A DNA stretch of 64,000 nucleotides, taken from positions 2,604,001 to 2,668,000 of the forward strand of contig NZ_CP009287.1 of NCBI RefSeq assembly GCF_000758705.1, read 5' to 3'. This stretch comes from Paenibacillus graminis (GTDB lineage Bacteria; Bacillota; Bacilli; Paenibacillales; Paenibacillaceae). The first letter of the stretch is position 1. Every line of letters starts with the position of its first letter. The position numbers and the translations under genes are program-made. Positions 24,929 through 33,210 of this stretch are shown here, in pieces. The notes under the pieces were generated by a model. That model did no database searches, was not told the origin of the DNA, and saw only the letters and a program-made list of their open reading frames with translations.

Positions 24929-25017
24929 CATATGCTCCTTTCATTCTGTGAGATTTTGCAATCGCTTCCTTGACAAGTATAGGGGATATTCGTCAGGGGT
25001 TCCACTGGCAATTCCGC

Positions 25018-25041
25018 AGGAGGACAGGCGTCCTTTTTTTG
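25018..25041 (+). terminator. Small hairpin with T run in the dehydrogenase leader
   Basis: AGGAC/GTCCT with a 4-nt loop is followed by seven T, 60 bp before the dehydrogenase start. It might be an attenuator, but the 5-bp stem is short. Confidence 0.35.
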
Positions 25042-25099
25042 TTTCCTAAATTGCTCTATGATGAGGGACAAGAATCCATATTCAGGGGAGAGAACACAT

Positions 25100-26092
25100 T
25101 TGAATACAGCAAAGCTCAGTTTTATCGGTGCGGGATTTCATGCATCTACGAATATTTATCCTTCGGCCACCCAAGCGGGGGCAGAAATTGTTGCGATTGC
25201 GACCCGGAATCTGGAGCGCTCCAGGGCCGCACTCCAGCGGTTTGGCAGCAGCGGCAAACCTTACAGCGACTACCGGAAGATGCTGCAGGAAGTAGAATGC
25301 GATGGAGTAGTGGTGGTCGCGCAGCCACAGGATCAAACCGCCCTGGTGCTGGATTGCATCCATGCCGGAAAAAATGTCTATGTAGACAAGCCGCTTGGCT
25401 GGAATGGCCCGGAAGCGCTTCAGTTTGCAGATGCTGCCGAACAAGCCGGAGTGGTGCTGATGGTGGGGTTCATGAAGCGTTATGCCCCCGTCTACTTGAA
25501 GCTGAAGGAGCTGATTGCGGGAGGAACGCTGGGGGAAGCCCGCTCCTTCCAGGCCCGGTTCGCGGTGGACAGCACACCTTTCTGCAAGGACGAGGAGCAG
25601 TTTATGAAGCTCGCTGCCATTCATATTGTGGATTTATTGCGGTTTTTGTTTGGTGAAGCGGTCCAAAGCTCGGGGTTCACGAACAATGACAATGAACGGA
25701 TCGCCCAGAGCATCTCGCTGAAATTTGCCAATGGCGTCGTGGGCAGCGTCTATTTTGCCGGGATGAGCGCATGGTCCAGAGAAAGCGAGAGCCTGACAGT
25801 TACCTTCGATCACGGGTTCGTCTGTGCGGATGAAGTCGTGAAGCTGTCGGTTCATCATTCTCTGGCGGCCAGCGGGCTGCCTTGGCAATCGCTTGCGGAG
25901 CAGGATATGGTGTTCACCCCTTCCGCATCTGCGATGTCCGGCGGCTACAGAGATTTGTATCTGCGGGGCTTCGTCGGCGAAATGGCGCATTTCATCCAAT
26001 GCTGCCGTGAAGGGCTGACGCCTGTCTCCAGCGGCCGGGATAATGTAAAAACCATGGAGCTGTGCGATGCCATTTTGTCTGCATTGATGTAG
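25100..26092 (+). CDS. Gfo/Idh/MocA-family oxidoreductase
   Basis: This roughly 330-aa NAD(P)-dependent dehydrogenase has a Rossmann start LSFIGAGFHASTNIYP, the EKP-like motif YVDKPLGWNG with the catalytic lysine near residue 98, and the C-terminal domain with AAIHIVDLLRFLFG. It probably oxidises a sugar, inositol or sugar acid in tandem with the divergent isomerase. An in-frame ATG at 25058 has no ribosome binding site; TTG 25100 has GGGGAGA 9 nt upstream and yields the expected N-terminus. Confidence 0.9.
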   Translation: MNTAKLSFIGAGFHASTNIYPSATQAGAEIVAIATRNLERSRAALQRFGSSGKPYSDYRKMLQEVECDGVVVVAQPQDQTALVLDCIHAGKNVYVDKPLGWNGPEALQFADAAEQAGVVLMVGFMKRYAPVYLKLKELIAGGTLGEARSFQARFAVDSTPFCKDEEQFMKLAAIHIVDLLRFLFGEAVQSSGFTNNDNERIAQSISLKFANGVVGSVYFAGMSAWSRESESLTVTFDHGFVCADEVVKLSVHHSLAASGLPWQSLAEQDMVFTPSASAMSGGYRDLYLRGFVGEMAHFIQCCREGLTPVSSGRDNVKTMELCDAILSALM

Positions 26093-26608
26093 TAATCCCC
26101 TGTAAACATGGCACTTAATTGGCTTCCGGGGACAGGAGATCCGTTATTTCATATGAATGCCTTTTCTTAGGCTGTATAGTCTGAAATAACGGATTCTGAA
26201 TCCGTATCAATTGGTAAATAAATGGCAGGCCGGGATACCGCGCAAATCCATATACTTGCAATCGGAGCCTGAAGGAACACACGTTTCAATCTGCCTCCAT
26301 AAGCAGTTAATCCGAAACTTACTTCTCTTCTTCGGCAAATAAAGAAGCCGCCTCACTGCAGCCCGTCCGGTAATCTCAGACAGTAAATACAGCAAAACGG
26401 CGTGTACTTCACGACATCTATGGGTTCATTAAATATTATCTATGAGTTCATCAGATATGTACTCTTGAATTGGGAGTTCGGGTTCTTGTGTATGACCTTT
26501 TTTGGACCCACGATAATTGCATAATACTACAGCGGGAAGTATAAGTCTATATTTTTTTGGGTTTCTCTCTATACTTATGAGTATTCTCATCAGGAAAAGA
26601 GGGCCAAT
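26093..26608. other. Gene-free region with a 13-bp inverted repeat
   Basis: No supportable gene in 516 bp. ATCCGTTATTTCA (26139-26151) and TGAAATAACGGAT (26182-26194) are perfect inverted copies 30 bp apart and could form a hairpin after the dehydrogenase gene, but without a T tract. A weaker AAGTATA/TATACTT pair lies at 26537-26573. Confidence 0.5.
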
Positions 26609-28663
26609 ATGATTGTTAATCGAAGTGAAACAGATGAAAAGGTATATTTGCAGGAGGTAGTAGCAAGGCTTAAGTATGCTCTGGAAGCAATCGATGGACG
26701 GATAAGCTCAGCCCGGCAAGAGATTCTTGAGGCCAAAAAATACCTCTGGGCCAACTCCGCGCAGATCGATCCTGCGGAACGGGCGGCTAACAAAGTTGAG
26801 ATATCCCTAAGCATTGGCCATGGAGAACAAGCAGTAGTCAAGCGGGGCAGGCTGCGGAAGCTGCTTCAGACCCCATATTTTGGCAGAGTTGATTTCCAGT
26901 CAGATCATCATTCGGAAGCCTTGACCTGTTACATCGGGGTGCATTCTTTTGCCGAAGAAGACAGCCAGGAGAATGTGATCTATGATTGGCGTTCTCCCAT
27001 CGCAAGCATGTTCTATGATTTCAATACCGGCAGGGCCAACTATTCTTCACCTTCCGGAGAAGTGGCCGGGGAAATCACGCTAAAAAGACAATACAGCATC
27101 AAAAACAGCAAAATGGAATATATGATCGAAAGCTCGCTGAACATCAATGACGATGTGCTGCAAAAGGAGCTCAGCCGGACCTCGGACGAGAAAATGAAAA
27201 ATATTGTCGCTACCATTCAGAAGGAGCAGAATGTGATCATCCGCAATGAATCCGCCCGGGAGCTGATCATCCAGGGTGTTGCCGGCTCGGGTAAAACCTC
27301 TGTCGCCTTGCACCGCGTGGCTTATCTGCTGTACCGGTATAAGGAAACCTTAACCTCGCAAAATATCCTGATCCTCTCTCCGAATAAGGTGTTCTCGGAT
27401 TATATTTCGAATGTCCTGCCGGAGCTGGGCGAAGAGAAAATCATGGAACTCAGCTTCGATGAGCTTGCTGCCGCTGAGCTTGCGGGAATATGCGGATTCC
27501 AGACCTTTTACCAGCAGGTCGCAGAGCTGGCCGGTTCGGTGGATGACTCCGCAATTGAACGGATCAGATACAAGGCGGATATGGATTTTGTTCAAGGGCT
27601 GGAGAGCTACATTCTGCATATTAGCGAAGCCTATTTTGTTCCTGCTGATATATCCGTTGGTCAGGTGCGGATTCCTGCAGAAGAAGTGCTGAGTGCCTAT
27701 CAGTCCGCACGCAGTCTGCCGGTTAGACAAAGGCTGGAGAAGACGGCATCGATCCTGTCAGGCCGGACCCGGGATGAGAACGGGCGGAGTTTACCCTCAG
27801 CCACAGCCAACACCATCAAAACCGCTGTCAAAAAAATGTTCAAATCGCTTAATATGCTTACGCTCTATAAGGATTTCTACGAGCATACCGGCAGGCCGGA
27901 GCTGTTCAAGCTGAAAAAGGCAAAGCTGCTTGAATTCTGCGACGTTTTTCCCCTGGTCTATCTGAAGCTTCGAATGGAAGGAACTAAAGGCTTCGATGCT
28001 GTAAAACATCTTTTGGTGGATGAAATGCAGGACTACACGGCCATCCAATACAGGGTTCTAGCGCTTCTTTTTCAATGCAAAAAGACGATACTCGGTGACA
28101 GCAGCCAATCCGTGAATCCGTATTCTTCCTCATCCATCTCGGAGATCAAACAGGTTTTTCCCGGAGCCGGTACGGTTGAATTGCTGAAGAGCTACCGCTC
28201 CACCCTCGAAATTATTCATTTTGCCCAGGGAATTAATCATAACACCCGGATAGTTCCGGTCGAACGCCATGGTGAGCCTCCGGTGATCATTGGTGCAGAC
28301 ACGCCTGAAGAAGAATTGTCGCACATCAACAGGCTGATCGCGCGCTTCCGTGAATCGGGGCATCATTCCCTCGGGGTGGTCTGCAAGACACACGAGCAGG
28401 CGCAAAGTTTGTACGAAGCAGTAAAAAGTGCCCACAAGGATATGGTTCTGCTGGATTTCAGCAGTGACAGATTTCATGAGGGGATTATGATCACCTCCGC
28501 ACATATGGCTAAGGGGCTGGAGTTCGATCAGGTGATTATCCCTTTTTGTGATGCAGTGAATTATAGGACAGAGCTCGACCGGAGTATGCTCTATATAGCC
28601 TGTACCAGAGCCATGCATGTGCTTGCTTTAACCTTTTGCGGTGAAGCCTCTGGGTGGTTATAA
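26609..28663 (+). CDS. HelD-like UvrD/Rep superfamily ATPase
   Basis: This 684-aa superfamily 1 motor has an N-terminal helical arm (residues 1 to 65, ending near WANSAQIDPAERAANKVEIS), then the characteristic VIYDWRSPIASMFYDFNTG block. Walker A is GVAGSGKTSVALHR near residue 225, Walker B is HLLVDEMQDYTAIQ, and the SF1 motifs LGDSSQSVNP, LLKSYRST, MAKGLEFDQVIIP and LYIACTRAMHVL follow. These match HelD proteins, which recycle stalled RNA polymerase. HelD proteins are typically 700 to 780 aa, so this is a slightly short form. Confidence 0.9.
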   Translation: MIVNRSETDEKVYLQEVVARLKYALEAIDGRISSARQEILEAKKYLWANSAQIDPAERAANKVEISLSIGHGEQAVVKRGRLRKLLQTPYFGRVDFQSDHHSEALTCYIGVHSFAEEDSQENVIYDWRSPIASMFYDFNTGRANYSSPSGEVAGEITLKRQYSIKNSKMEYMIESSLNINDDVLQKELSRTSDEKMKNIVATIQKEQNVIIRNESARELIIQGVAGSGKTSVALHRVAYLLYRYKETLTSQNILILSPNKVFSDYISNVLPELGEEKIMELSFDELAAAELAGICGFQTFYQQVAELAGSVDDSAIERIRYKADMDFVQGLESYILHISEAYFVPADISVGQVRIPAEEVLSAYQSARSLPVRQRLEKTASILSGRTRDENGRSLPSATANTIKTAVKKMFKSLNMLTLYKDFYEHTGRPELFKLKKAKLLEFCDVFPLVYLKLRMEGTKGFDAVKHLLVDEMQDYTAIQYRVLALLFQCKKTILGDSSQSVNPYSSSSISEIKQVFPGAGTVELLKSYRSTLEIIHFAQGINHNTRIVPVERHGEPPVIIGADTPEEELSHINRLIARFRESGHHSLGVVCKTHEQAQSLYEAVKSAHKDMVLLDFSSDRFHEGIMITSAHMAKGLEFDQVIIPFCDAVNYRTELDRSMLYIACTRAMHVLALTFCGEASGWL

Positions 28664-28960
28664 CCATCCTGCTCTGCGCATACAGCAGTTTAATGTCCTC
28701 TGTATGCAGCTTGCGCAAAAATGATCCGGATGAGAGATATGATTTCGAGGCGGTGGACCACAAAGTTTTTATCATATCTGTTTTTTGCTTGCCGATGTTT
28801 TGATGATCGTGTGGCTGCGGCTCTTCAGTTCCGGCCGGGTGAATATCAGAGGGAAGGCAGGGCATAAACCCCAAAAACCACCACCAAATTCCTTGCCTCT
28901 CGTAAGTAGGGGGAGATGTTCACTTTACTTTGGAGATGATTGTATGCTTCTCAATTCAAC
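28664..28960. other. Gene-free region after the HelD-like gene
   Basis: Short open frames here lack ribosome binding sites and recognisable products. Together with the amidase relic that follows, this stretch looks like decayed coding DNA. A purine-rich GGGGGAGATG occurs near 28910 without a suitable start. Confidence 0.4.
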
Positions 28961-28965
28961 TTCCT

Positions 28966-29135
28966 TGATTGCTAAGGACATTCCGGATCGAACGCGCCGG
29001 CTGCCCGGCTGTCAGCCTTCCATCAGCCAGTGTGGACAACCTGCCGCTCGGTTTTCAGTGCATCGGCAGTTACGGCCGGGATGAGGCACTGGCGGTCTGG
29101 GCGCGGCAGATTTTAGAATTGGGGCAGATAGCTAA
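28966..29135 (+). pseudogene. C-terminal relic of an amidase-family gene
   Basis: The plus-strand frame reads ERAGCPAVSLPSASVDNLP, then LGFQCIGSYGRDEALAVWA and RQILELG. This matches the C-terminal end of amidase-signature (GatA-like) enzymes, which carry a GLPAVSLP...LPLGLQLIG...A pattern. Nothing upstream supplies the catalytic Ser-Ser-Lys core, so only about 50 codons of a former gene remain. The relic abuts the stop codon of the convergent protease gene. Confidence 0.55.
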
Positions 29136-30392
29136 TCATCTCTTTCCAAGCAAAAAGCGCATATTAATCTCGCCGCTGCCTGCAGTGTTCGGCTTCAAGC
29201 CGAGCCGGAATGCGTTTCTCTTCAGCCGGGCTTTTACCTGGCCGGGTGTAAGCGACGGACAGCTCTGCAGAAGCTGGGCGGCGGCTCCGGAGACGATAGG
29301 AGTAGAAACACTGGTGCCGGACAATACGAAATATTGTTTGCCAATCCGCAGGTACGGGGAATTCCGGGCCAGCTGGGAGCCGGGGGCACGAAGGGAAATA
29401 ACGGATTCTCCCGGGGCTACGATATCCGGTTTAATCTTCCCGCAGGATGTTGGACCCCGGCTGGAATAGAAGGTAATCCGGTCATCCTTTTGCGTGAGGG
29501 TCCGGCGGTCATCTACAGCTCCAACCGTAATCGCCGCAGGATTGATGCCCGGTGACTCAATCGTCTTGCGGCCCGGTCCGCTGTTGCCTGCAGCGATTAC
29601 AACGGTAAGTCCGGCTTGGACGGCTTTGTCTACGGCCTGACAGAGCAGATCGTCCTTACAGGAGGTGTTTACGGGTCCGCCGAACGACATGGACAGAATG
29701 CGCAGCTTTAACCGTTTCTTCTCCGCAATACACCATTCTATGCCTTTAATAATCGTAGAGTCATAACCATCTCCGTTGATATCCAGCACTTTAACGCCTA
29801 CTATACCCGCTTCCGGTGCAGGGCCTTTGTACTTTCCTTTGCTGCTCGAGCCGTTGCCAGCTGCATCCCCGGCAATATGTGTGCCATGGCCGTTGTCGTC
29901 ATAGGGGCGTTTCCGGTGGTTGACGAAATCCTTGAAGGCCACGATTCGGTTCACGGGACGGACCAGATCGGGGTGGGGGAATACTCCGGTGTCTAACACG
30001 GCGATGTTGATGCCTTTTCCGGTAAGCCCCAGCTTGCTTTGAACAGCAGCCGCACCAATGGAAGGAGTAGCAATATCCAGCGATATGGATTTGACATGAT
30101 CCAGATATACCTTATGAACACCTTCCGAGCAGCACAGCCGTTTCAGGCAATTCACTGAGACATGGGAGGAAAGGGCATTAAGCATAGGAATACGGTGTTT
30201 AATAGCAAAAGCATGTGTGCCTAGATGCTTGTGTAAGGCCAACATTTTGCTTGGGGTTATCTTGTGATTGAACTGAACAATAACAGGCAGCGCCGCTGGC
30301 CCCTTGCCGGAATGATATGTTTTACGAATTTCGGTCCTCAGCGGACGGTTCATTTTGGAAGCATACTGCTTCACCCACAGTTTATCGCGCAT
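29136..30392 (-). CDS. AprX-like subtilisin-family serine protease
   Basis: This roughly 418-aa S8 peptidase has the catalytic triad Asp134 (AVLDTGV), His169 (NGHGTHIAG) and Ser361 (LSGTSVSTP), with oxyanion Asn270 (AAGNSG). Residues 1 to 110 form a propeptide-like region without a signal sequence. The DDNGHGTHIAG context and overall size resemble B. subtilis AprX, so a cytoplasmic or non-classically exported enzyme is likely. A frame extends back to 30449, but GGAGAGGTGG favours ATG 30392 (or GTG 30395). It diverges from the small basic protein gene at 30562. Confidence 0.9.
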   Translation of the reverse strand: MRDKLWVKQYASKMNRPLRTEIRKTYHSGKGPAALPVIVQFNHKITPSKMLALHKHLGTHAFAIKHRIPMLNALSSHVSVNCLKRLCCSEGVHKVYLDHVKSISLDIATPSIGAAAVQSKLGLTGKGINIAVLDTGVFPHPDLVRPVNRIVAFKDFVNHRKRPYDDNGHGTHIAGDAAGNGSSSKGKYKGPAPEAGIVGVKVLDINGDGYDSTIIKGIEWCIAEKKRLKLRILSMSFGGPVNTSCKDDLLCQAVDKAVQAGLTVVIAAGNSGPGRKTIESPGINPAAITVGAVDDRRTLTQKDDRITFYSSRGPTSCGKIKPDIVAPGESVISLRAPGSQLARNSPYLRIGKQYFVLSGTSVSTPIVSGAAAQLLQSCPSLTPGQVKARLKRNAFRLGLKPNTAGSGEINMRFLLGKR

Positions 30393-30561
30393 CACTGTCG
30401 ACCCACCTCTCCGATACAGGGTATGCACGAAAAGGCGCAATGGGTACATAGCTATAATTCTAAGACACTACCACATTTCTCGATTAATAGGCAAAAACGT
30501 GTTTCACTGCACGTACAAATTGCATCTACTACTGTATCCTATCAGAAAGTGGTGAAGAGAT

Positions 30562-30933
30562 ATGAAAGCTCCTGACAAAAAAGCAGTAATGGCCAAAAAA
30601 GCTTTACTGGCCAAAAAAGCAATGATGGCCCGCAAAGCGAAAGCAACGCCTGTGAGAAGAAGACGCAGAATCAGACAAACCTTTGACAGATTCGTAGTTC
30701 TTGCTACAAGTCTGGGCAATGTGCCTAAGGACTCCACCGGCTGGACCGCTTCCCTGACTAGCGGTGCAACTACGGTAACTACCGATTTTGACGATTTTGG
30801 TGTCGCCCGTTTCCCTACGATTACTACGCTGACAACGGTACCCTATATTCTGAGAATAAGAGATGCAGCGGGCAATCAATTAACACAAAAAAGTGTCCCT
30901 GCTGACCGCGAGTTTTATGTAGCCAGATTCTAA
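30562..30933 (+). CDS. Small protein with lysine-rich repeat N-terminus
   Basis: I do not recognise a family. The 123-aa product has a strongly basic N-terminus built on AKKA-type repeats (MAKKALLAKKAMMARKAKAT, about residues 10 to 29) ending in RRRRR. The C-terminal 80 residues are Thr/Val-rich and probably beta-stranded (WTASLTSGATTVTTDFDDFG). The bipolar charge suggests binding to an anionic polymer (nucleic acid, teichoic acid or spore-surface material), but this is inference. GTGGTGAAGAGAT precedes the ATG. Confidence 0.75.
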   Translation: MKAPDKKAVMAKKALLAKKAMMARKAKATPVRRRRRIRQTFDRFVVLATSLGNVPKDSTGWTASLTSGATTVTTDFDDFGVARFPTITTLTTVPYILRIRDAAGNQLTQKSVPADREFYVARF

Positions 30934-30954
30934 TCCCGATAAAAGAGTGAATCC

Positions 30955-30988
30955 AAAGAGCGCGTACCTTTGACGGTATGCGCTTTTT
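30955..30988 (+). terminator. Terminator
   Basis: AAAGAGCGCGTACC pairs with GGTATGCGCTTTTT around a 6-nt loop, with the T-rich arm serving as the tract. Confidence 0.8.
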
Positions 30989-31116
30989 GGTGGTATTGCC
31001 CGTCACGTGAATTTCCGGGATGACTATCCCAGGGAATAGTAGTTTATGAAACATCAGCCACGTTTTATATTTCCAGCCGCCATGATATTGTATAAAAGAA
31101 ATTACTATAATGTATA

Positions 31117-31359
31117 GTGGATACAGGCCATGCACTGGTGAATGTGATTGATCTGAGCAGGCAGTCTCACATCAAGGCATGGAATGAACTGAAGGACGTC
31201 AAAGTGTATGAGCTTCCTGAAGGCATGGATTTTACCGACTTCAATCATGAAACCGCAGAGCCGATTCCCACCGGCATTTCGTTCTTATATGACTAGGATT
31301 CTATTCAGTCCATGATCGGCTGGGTCAATCAGGAGTTGGAGGACTTCAGCGGGTCTTGA
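31117..31359 (+). pseudogene. Interrupted unknown gene with an in-frame TAG
   Basis: From GTG 31117 a frame of 59 sense codons reads to TAG at 31294 and then continues for 20 more codons to TGA at 31357. The peptide (WNELKDVKVYELPEG, then GISFLYD, stop, DSIQSMIGWVNQELEDF) has protein-like composition on both sides of the stop. No ribosome binding site is visible. I read it as a gene fragment broken by a nonsense mutation; the family is unknown. Confidence 0.45.
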
Positions 31360-31363
31360 CATA

Positions 31364-31397
31364 ATGTCATTTAAATATAAATGTCATTTAAATATAA
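31364..31397. repeat. Exact 17-bp tandem duplication
   Basis: ATGTCATTTAAATATAA occurs twice head to tail (31364-31380 and 31381-31397), directly after the interrupted gene and before the adenylyltransferase-like gene. Confidence 0.9.
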
Positions 31398-31430
31398 TGG
31401 AAGCCAATGATTGCAAGGAGGCGCAAAAAA

Positions 31431-32204
31431 GTGAATGTTCAAGTGGAGCCGATTCTGGACCGGTTTACGGCGATTTTCAGAGAAGAATTAGAAGCAGACC
31501 TGGCAGGGATATACCTGCATGGCTCTCTGGCGATGGGGTGCTTCAATCCGGCTGGAAGTGATATCGACATTCTGGTGGTAATCCGCACACCGCTTCCCCA
31601 TGCCCGCGCAGCAAGAATCGCACAAAAGCTGCTGTCCCTGCGTGATGATATAGCAAACGGCCTGGAGATTAGTGTTATCCGGAAAGAAGTACTTGCATCC
31701 GTGACCTGTCCGACGCCATGTGAGCTGCATTTCTCCGATTACCACCGGGAGAGGTACCGGGCTGATGCGGATTATCTATGTGGAGGTTATGAGGACGCAG
31801 ACCTGGCTTCACAAATCGCTGTCGCTTATTACCGGGGCAGAACGTTATACGGGGAACCTCTGGCCATGCAATATCCTCCGGTTAACCCCGGCGCCTATCT
31901 CTCATCTATTCTGCATGACATCGCGGAGGCGGCAGCGGAGATTATGGATAACCCGATATACATAACACTGAATTTGTGCCGCGTGCTGTATTACCTACAG
32001 GAAGGTAAGATCGCTTCGAAGAGAGAAGGCGGAGAGTGGGGAACAGCAAACCTGCCGTTGGAGTTCAGGGAACTCGTACAGGTCTGCCTGAATCAATATA
32101 ATGGAGTTTCGGAAAACAGGCAGGTACAGCCAGATCAGTTGGCCGCTTTTGCCGGATATATGCTGGATCAGATTGAGAAGGAAGCAGCAGGTGATGCAAA
32201 ATGA
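31431..32204 (+). CDS. Aminoglycoside-adenylyltransferase-like nucleotidyltransferase
   Basis: This roughly 257-aa protein has the nucleotidyltransferase motif GSLAMGCFNPAGSDIDILV (residues about 31 to 49; Asp pair in DID binds Mg-ATP). A C-terminal helical domain like that of AadA/ANT(3'')/ANT(9) enzymes follows (NLCRVLYYLQEGKIASKREGG is the conserved end-domain segment). It could AMP-ylate an aminoglycoside such as streptomycin or spectinomycin, but chromosomal homologues need not confer resistance. The frame opens at 31407, but CAAGGAGG lies 9 nt before GTG 31431, which I take as start. Its TGA overlaps the ATG of the next small gene. Confidence 0.85.
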   Translation: MNVQVEPILDRFTAIFREELEADLAGIYLHGSLAMGCFNPAGSDIDILVVIRTPLPHARAARIAQKLLSLRDDIANGLEISVIRKEVLASVTCPTPCELHFSDYHRERYRADADYLCGGYEDADLASQIAVAYYRGRTLYGEPLAMQYPPVNPGAYLSSILHDIAEAAAEIMDNPIYITLNLCRVLYYLQEGKIASKREGGEWGTANLPLEFRELVQVCLNQYNGVSENRQVQPDQLAAFAGYMLDQIEKEAAGDAK

Positions 32205-32359
32205 TCTTAGCTGAGGGCGTGGCCACCATCATTCCGGTAGAAATAAAGGCAGAGGCTGTTGAAGTTTTTAAGAGGAGCGGGATTATGAAACTGGAAGTGT
32301 GTAAAGACGGATTGATCTACCGCCAGCGTAATTATGATTGCTTTGAGCGGTTTCAGTAA
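32201..32359 (+). CDS. 52-aa ORF coupled to the adenylyltransferase-like gene
   Basis: The ATG overlaps the upstream stop (ATGA), a standard sign of translational coupling. The 52-residue product (VATIIPVEIKAEAVEVFKRSG, then MKLEVCKDGLIYRQRNYDCF) has no signal peptide or known motif. It stops 16 bp before the shared terminator. It may be a real small accessory protein or the remnant of a longer gene. Low GC departure from neighbours is not evident. Confidence 0.5.
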   Translation: MILAEGVATIIPVEIKAEAVEVFKRSGIMKLEVCKDGLIYRQRNYDCFERFQ

Positions 32360-32376
32360 AAGTACTTCTTGTCTAA

Positions 32377-32420
32377 AAACAGCCCTGGCCTAGATCGCGC
32401 AGATCCTGCCAGGGCTGTTT
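32377..32420. terminator. Bidirectional terminator
   Basis: AAACAGCCCTGGC pairs perfectly with GCCAGGGCTGTTT (13 bp). A and T runs flank both sides, serving the small ORF and the convergent TetR gene. Confidence 0.92.
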
Positions 32421-32421
32421 A

Positions 32422-32979
32422 TTACACTCTGATGGCCTTCCAGCAAGCCTCCAGCGTTTGCTGCACCTGCAGCTCGTCCAGGGGGTATTTTTGAATGATG
32501 AAGCCCTTGACAATGGATACCATAATCCCGTGAATAATCTGATGGGACAAGTGCGGGTCCATTTCCTTGAATATTCCCTGAGTTTGTCCTTCTTCAATCA
32601 GAGAGAGCATGATCTCCCGCGAAGCATCCTCCATTTTACGGAGATCGGCTGAAATGTAAGGAGAATAGGAATAACTGTCGATGAACAGAAATTCCTTTGG
32701 AGAGGATAATCCAAAATGCAGCCTGTTCAGCTGCAGGCATTTGTATCTTTCATACAGGCTTAGACCGGGATTATAATTCCGCAGCAGGGCTTCACCCATA
32801 TGCTTACGAGCCGCCTTGTACACCTCGTTGACCAATTCTTCTTTATTGCTGAAATAGTTGAAAAGCGTGCCGGAGCCCACTTTTGCCCTCTTCATGATCT
32901 TGGCAATGGTCACAGACTGCAGACCTTCCTCATCAATCAGATCCAATGTGGCGTTCAGTATATCGTCGCGTTTACTCAT
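32422..32979 (-). CDS. TetR-family regulator of the divergent SDR gene
   Basis: This 185-aa protein has the TetR helix-turn-helix near residues 22 to 45 (VTIAKIMKRAKVGSGTLFNYF, with GTLFNYF as recognition helix) and an unrecognised ligand domain. Of two adjacent ATGs, 32979 is at the better distance from GAGGTG. It is transcribed away from the SDR gene at 33211. Two near-identical imperfect palindromes bracket the SDR promoter, so it is probably that gene's repressor. Confidence 0.9.
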   Translation of the reverse strand: MSKRDDILNATLDLIDEEGLQSVTIAKIMKRAKVGSGTLFNYFSNKEELVNEVYKAARKHMGEALLRNYNPGLSLYERYKCLQLNRLHFGLSSPKEFLFIDSYSYSPYISADLRKMEDASREIMLSLIEEGQTQGIFKEMDPHLSHQIIHGIMVSIVKGFIIQKYPLDELQVQQTLEACWKAIRV

Positions 32980-33118
32980 CATATACACCTCATAAGCTTA
33001 AATGTAGTGCCCGTCTGCTGAAGTGTCAAGTTAATGGATTATTTACTCCGAAAATTCGAGAATGAATTTTATTTTTTTATGCGTTTTAACCTTTTTTATG
33101 TACTTATATTCATCGTAG

Positions 33119-33136
33119 TTGGAATGAATAATCCAA
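33119..33136. promoter_or_regulatory. Operator-like palindrome, copy 1
   Basis: TTGGAATGAATAATCCAA lies 7 bp upstream of the SDR -35 element. The reverse complement of copy 2 differs from it only at the two central positions. Confidence 0.7.
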
Positions 33137-33143
33137 AAAATGC

Positions 33144-33172
33144 TTGATCTTTCTCTTTTGAAGGACTATACT
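33144..33172 (+). promoter_or_regulatory. Promoter of SDR gene
   Basis: TTGATC (33144-33149), a 17-bp spacer and TATACT (33167-33172), bracketed by the two operator-like palindromes. Confidence 0.78.
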
Positions 33173-33176
33173 TGCT

Positions 33177-33194
33177 TTGGATTAAACATTCCAA
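33177..33194. promoter_or_regulatory. Operator-like palindrome, copy 2
   Basis: TTGGATTAAACATTCCAA covers the expected transcription start of the SDR gene, 58 bp centre-to-centre from copy 1 and in inverted orientation. Occupancy by a TetR dimer here would block transcription. Confidence 0.7.
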
Positions 33195-33210
33195 ATTGAA
33201 GGAGATCATA

